Part shown: in pieces, positions 22,257 to 22,530 of the stretch
Layout: each line of letters opens with the position of its first letter
Numbering within the stretch: position 1 is the first letter of the stretch
Position numbers and translations under genes: made by a program
IMG/VR virus record: IMGVR_UViG_3300018876_001355
Coordinates: 1-22,530 of that record
Length of the DNA stretch: 22,530 bases
Direction: 5' to 3' (one strand)
DNA from: a virus
The notes under the pieces: generated by a model
Told to the model about the DNA's origin: nothing
The model's input: only the letters and a program-made list of their open reading frames with translations
The model's database searches: none

Positions 22257-22530
22257 TATGTTCTAACCATTCCTCTGCTGTGGTACCTTCACTTTCTGTG
22301 GTTGCTTCACGATAGTAGAGGATCAGTTCTTTCTGTTGCCTCACATAACGGCGAACCTCTTGGAAGTTCTCTGCCATTTTCTCATAACCATCGGGTGTCA
22401 GTGCGAACACTACAAAATTACCATCAAGGATCTTCTCAATTTCCTTGATTTTTTCCTGTAGGTTCTCTTCGGTGATGACGAAGAAGTTTACGTTGAGAAG
22501 ATCAATCTCCGCTGGCAGCGGTGGTTGATA
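22228..22530 (-). CDS. Partial conserved phage hypothetical protein (C-terminal 100 residues)
   Basis: The frame is open to the right edge of the window and ends with TGA at 22228-22230, so the N-terminus is missing. The visible part begins YQPPLPAEIDLLNVNFFVIT, then has KIKEIEKILDGNFVVFALTPDG, a mixed alpha/beta pattern with a charged helix, followed by RRYVRQQKELILYYREATT and an acidic tail. I recognise this as similar to a widespread hypothetical protein of marine T4-like phages, but not with any known function. It overlaps the SDR-like gene by 29 bases. Confidence 0.8.
   Translation of the reverse strand, partial: YQPPLPAEIDLLNVNFFVITEENLQEKIKEIEKILDGNFVVFALTPDGYEKMAENFQEVRRYVRQQKELILYYREATTESEGTTAEEWLEHSENSNNGSQ

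Noticed and set aside
1-22530. tRNA genes, CRISPR arrays, insertion sequences, attachment sites or integrase
   Set aside because: No cloverleaf, regularly spaced repeats, terminal inverted repeats, or transposase or integrase motifs were seen on either strand. Coding density leaves almost no room for them.

Overview
The window looks like part of the genome of a marine T4-like tailed phage (myovirus type). The evidence is a PhoH ATPase, a T4-type lysozyme, a zeta/AAA-type kinase, a GIY-YIG endonuclease-like protein and several small proteins whose sequences resemble conserved hypotheticals of marine T4-like phages. Every gene I can support lies on the minus strand. Genes overlap or abut almost everywhere, no gap exceeds about 70 bases, and the DNA is moderately AT-rich by eye. 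No photosynthesis genes, tRNAs, structural genes, integrase or IS elements are visible, so host and lifestyle cannot be fixed from this window. A cyanobacterium or a heterotrophic marine proteobacterium are both possible.

In the direction of transcription (right to left) the window opens with the end of a conserved phage protein and an SDR-like protein. A vitamin B12-dependent (class II) ribonucleotide reductase follows, then a 49-residue zinc-ribbon protein. Next come a divergent carbamoyltransferase-like protein and a complete NodU/TobZ-type O-carbamoyltransferase. After these are the GIY-YIG protein, the P-loop kinase and two small phage proteins. A lone glycosyltransferase (13788-14483) then interrupts the run, preceded by a perfect hairpin, and is followed by a small FmdB-like protein, PhoH, a short protein and the lysozyme. 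Two small basic proteins, missed by a 60-residue length cut-off, link the lysozyme to the left half.

The left half (1-11908) is a single very dense block of sugar-handling genes. It holds one GT-B (heptosyltransferase-like) protein, a radical SAM/SPASM enzyme, two GT8-like enzymes, three GT25-like enzymes, four members of a putative glycosyltransferase family marked by an RxRYD-type motif, an FkbM methyltransferase, a second SAM methyltransferase, a HAD-nucleotidyltransferase fusion, a short GDPD-like protein, and a partial unknown at the left edge. Together these could activate a sugar, assemble it stepwise and decorate it by methylation, a radical reaction and, possibly, carbamoylation from the second locus.

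The main inference is that the phage makes or remodels an elaborate glycan of its own. The target could be its virion, its host's surface, or modified bases in its own DNA. The sequence alone does not decide between these. The features most worth testing are the conserved Glu-His-Asp replacement of the usual GT25 acidic motif in four paralogues, the four-member RxRYD family, the tandem pair of carbamoyltransferase-like proteins, and the HAD-nucleotidyltransferase fusion.
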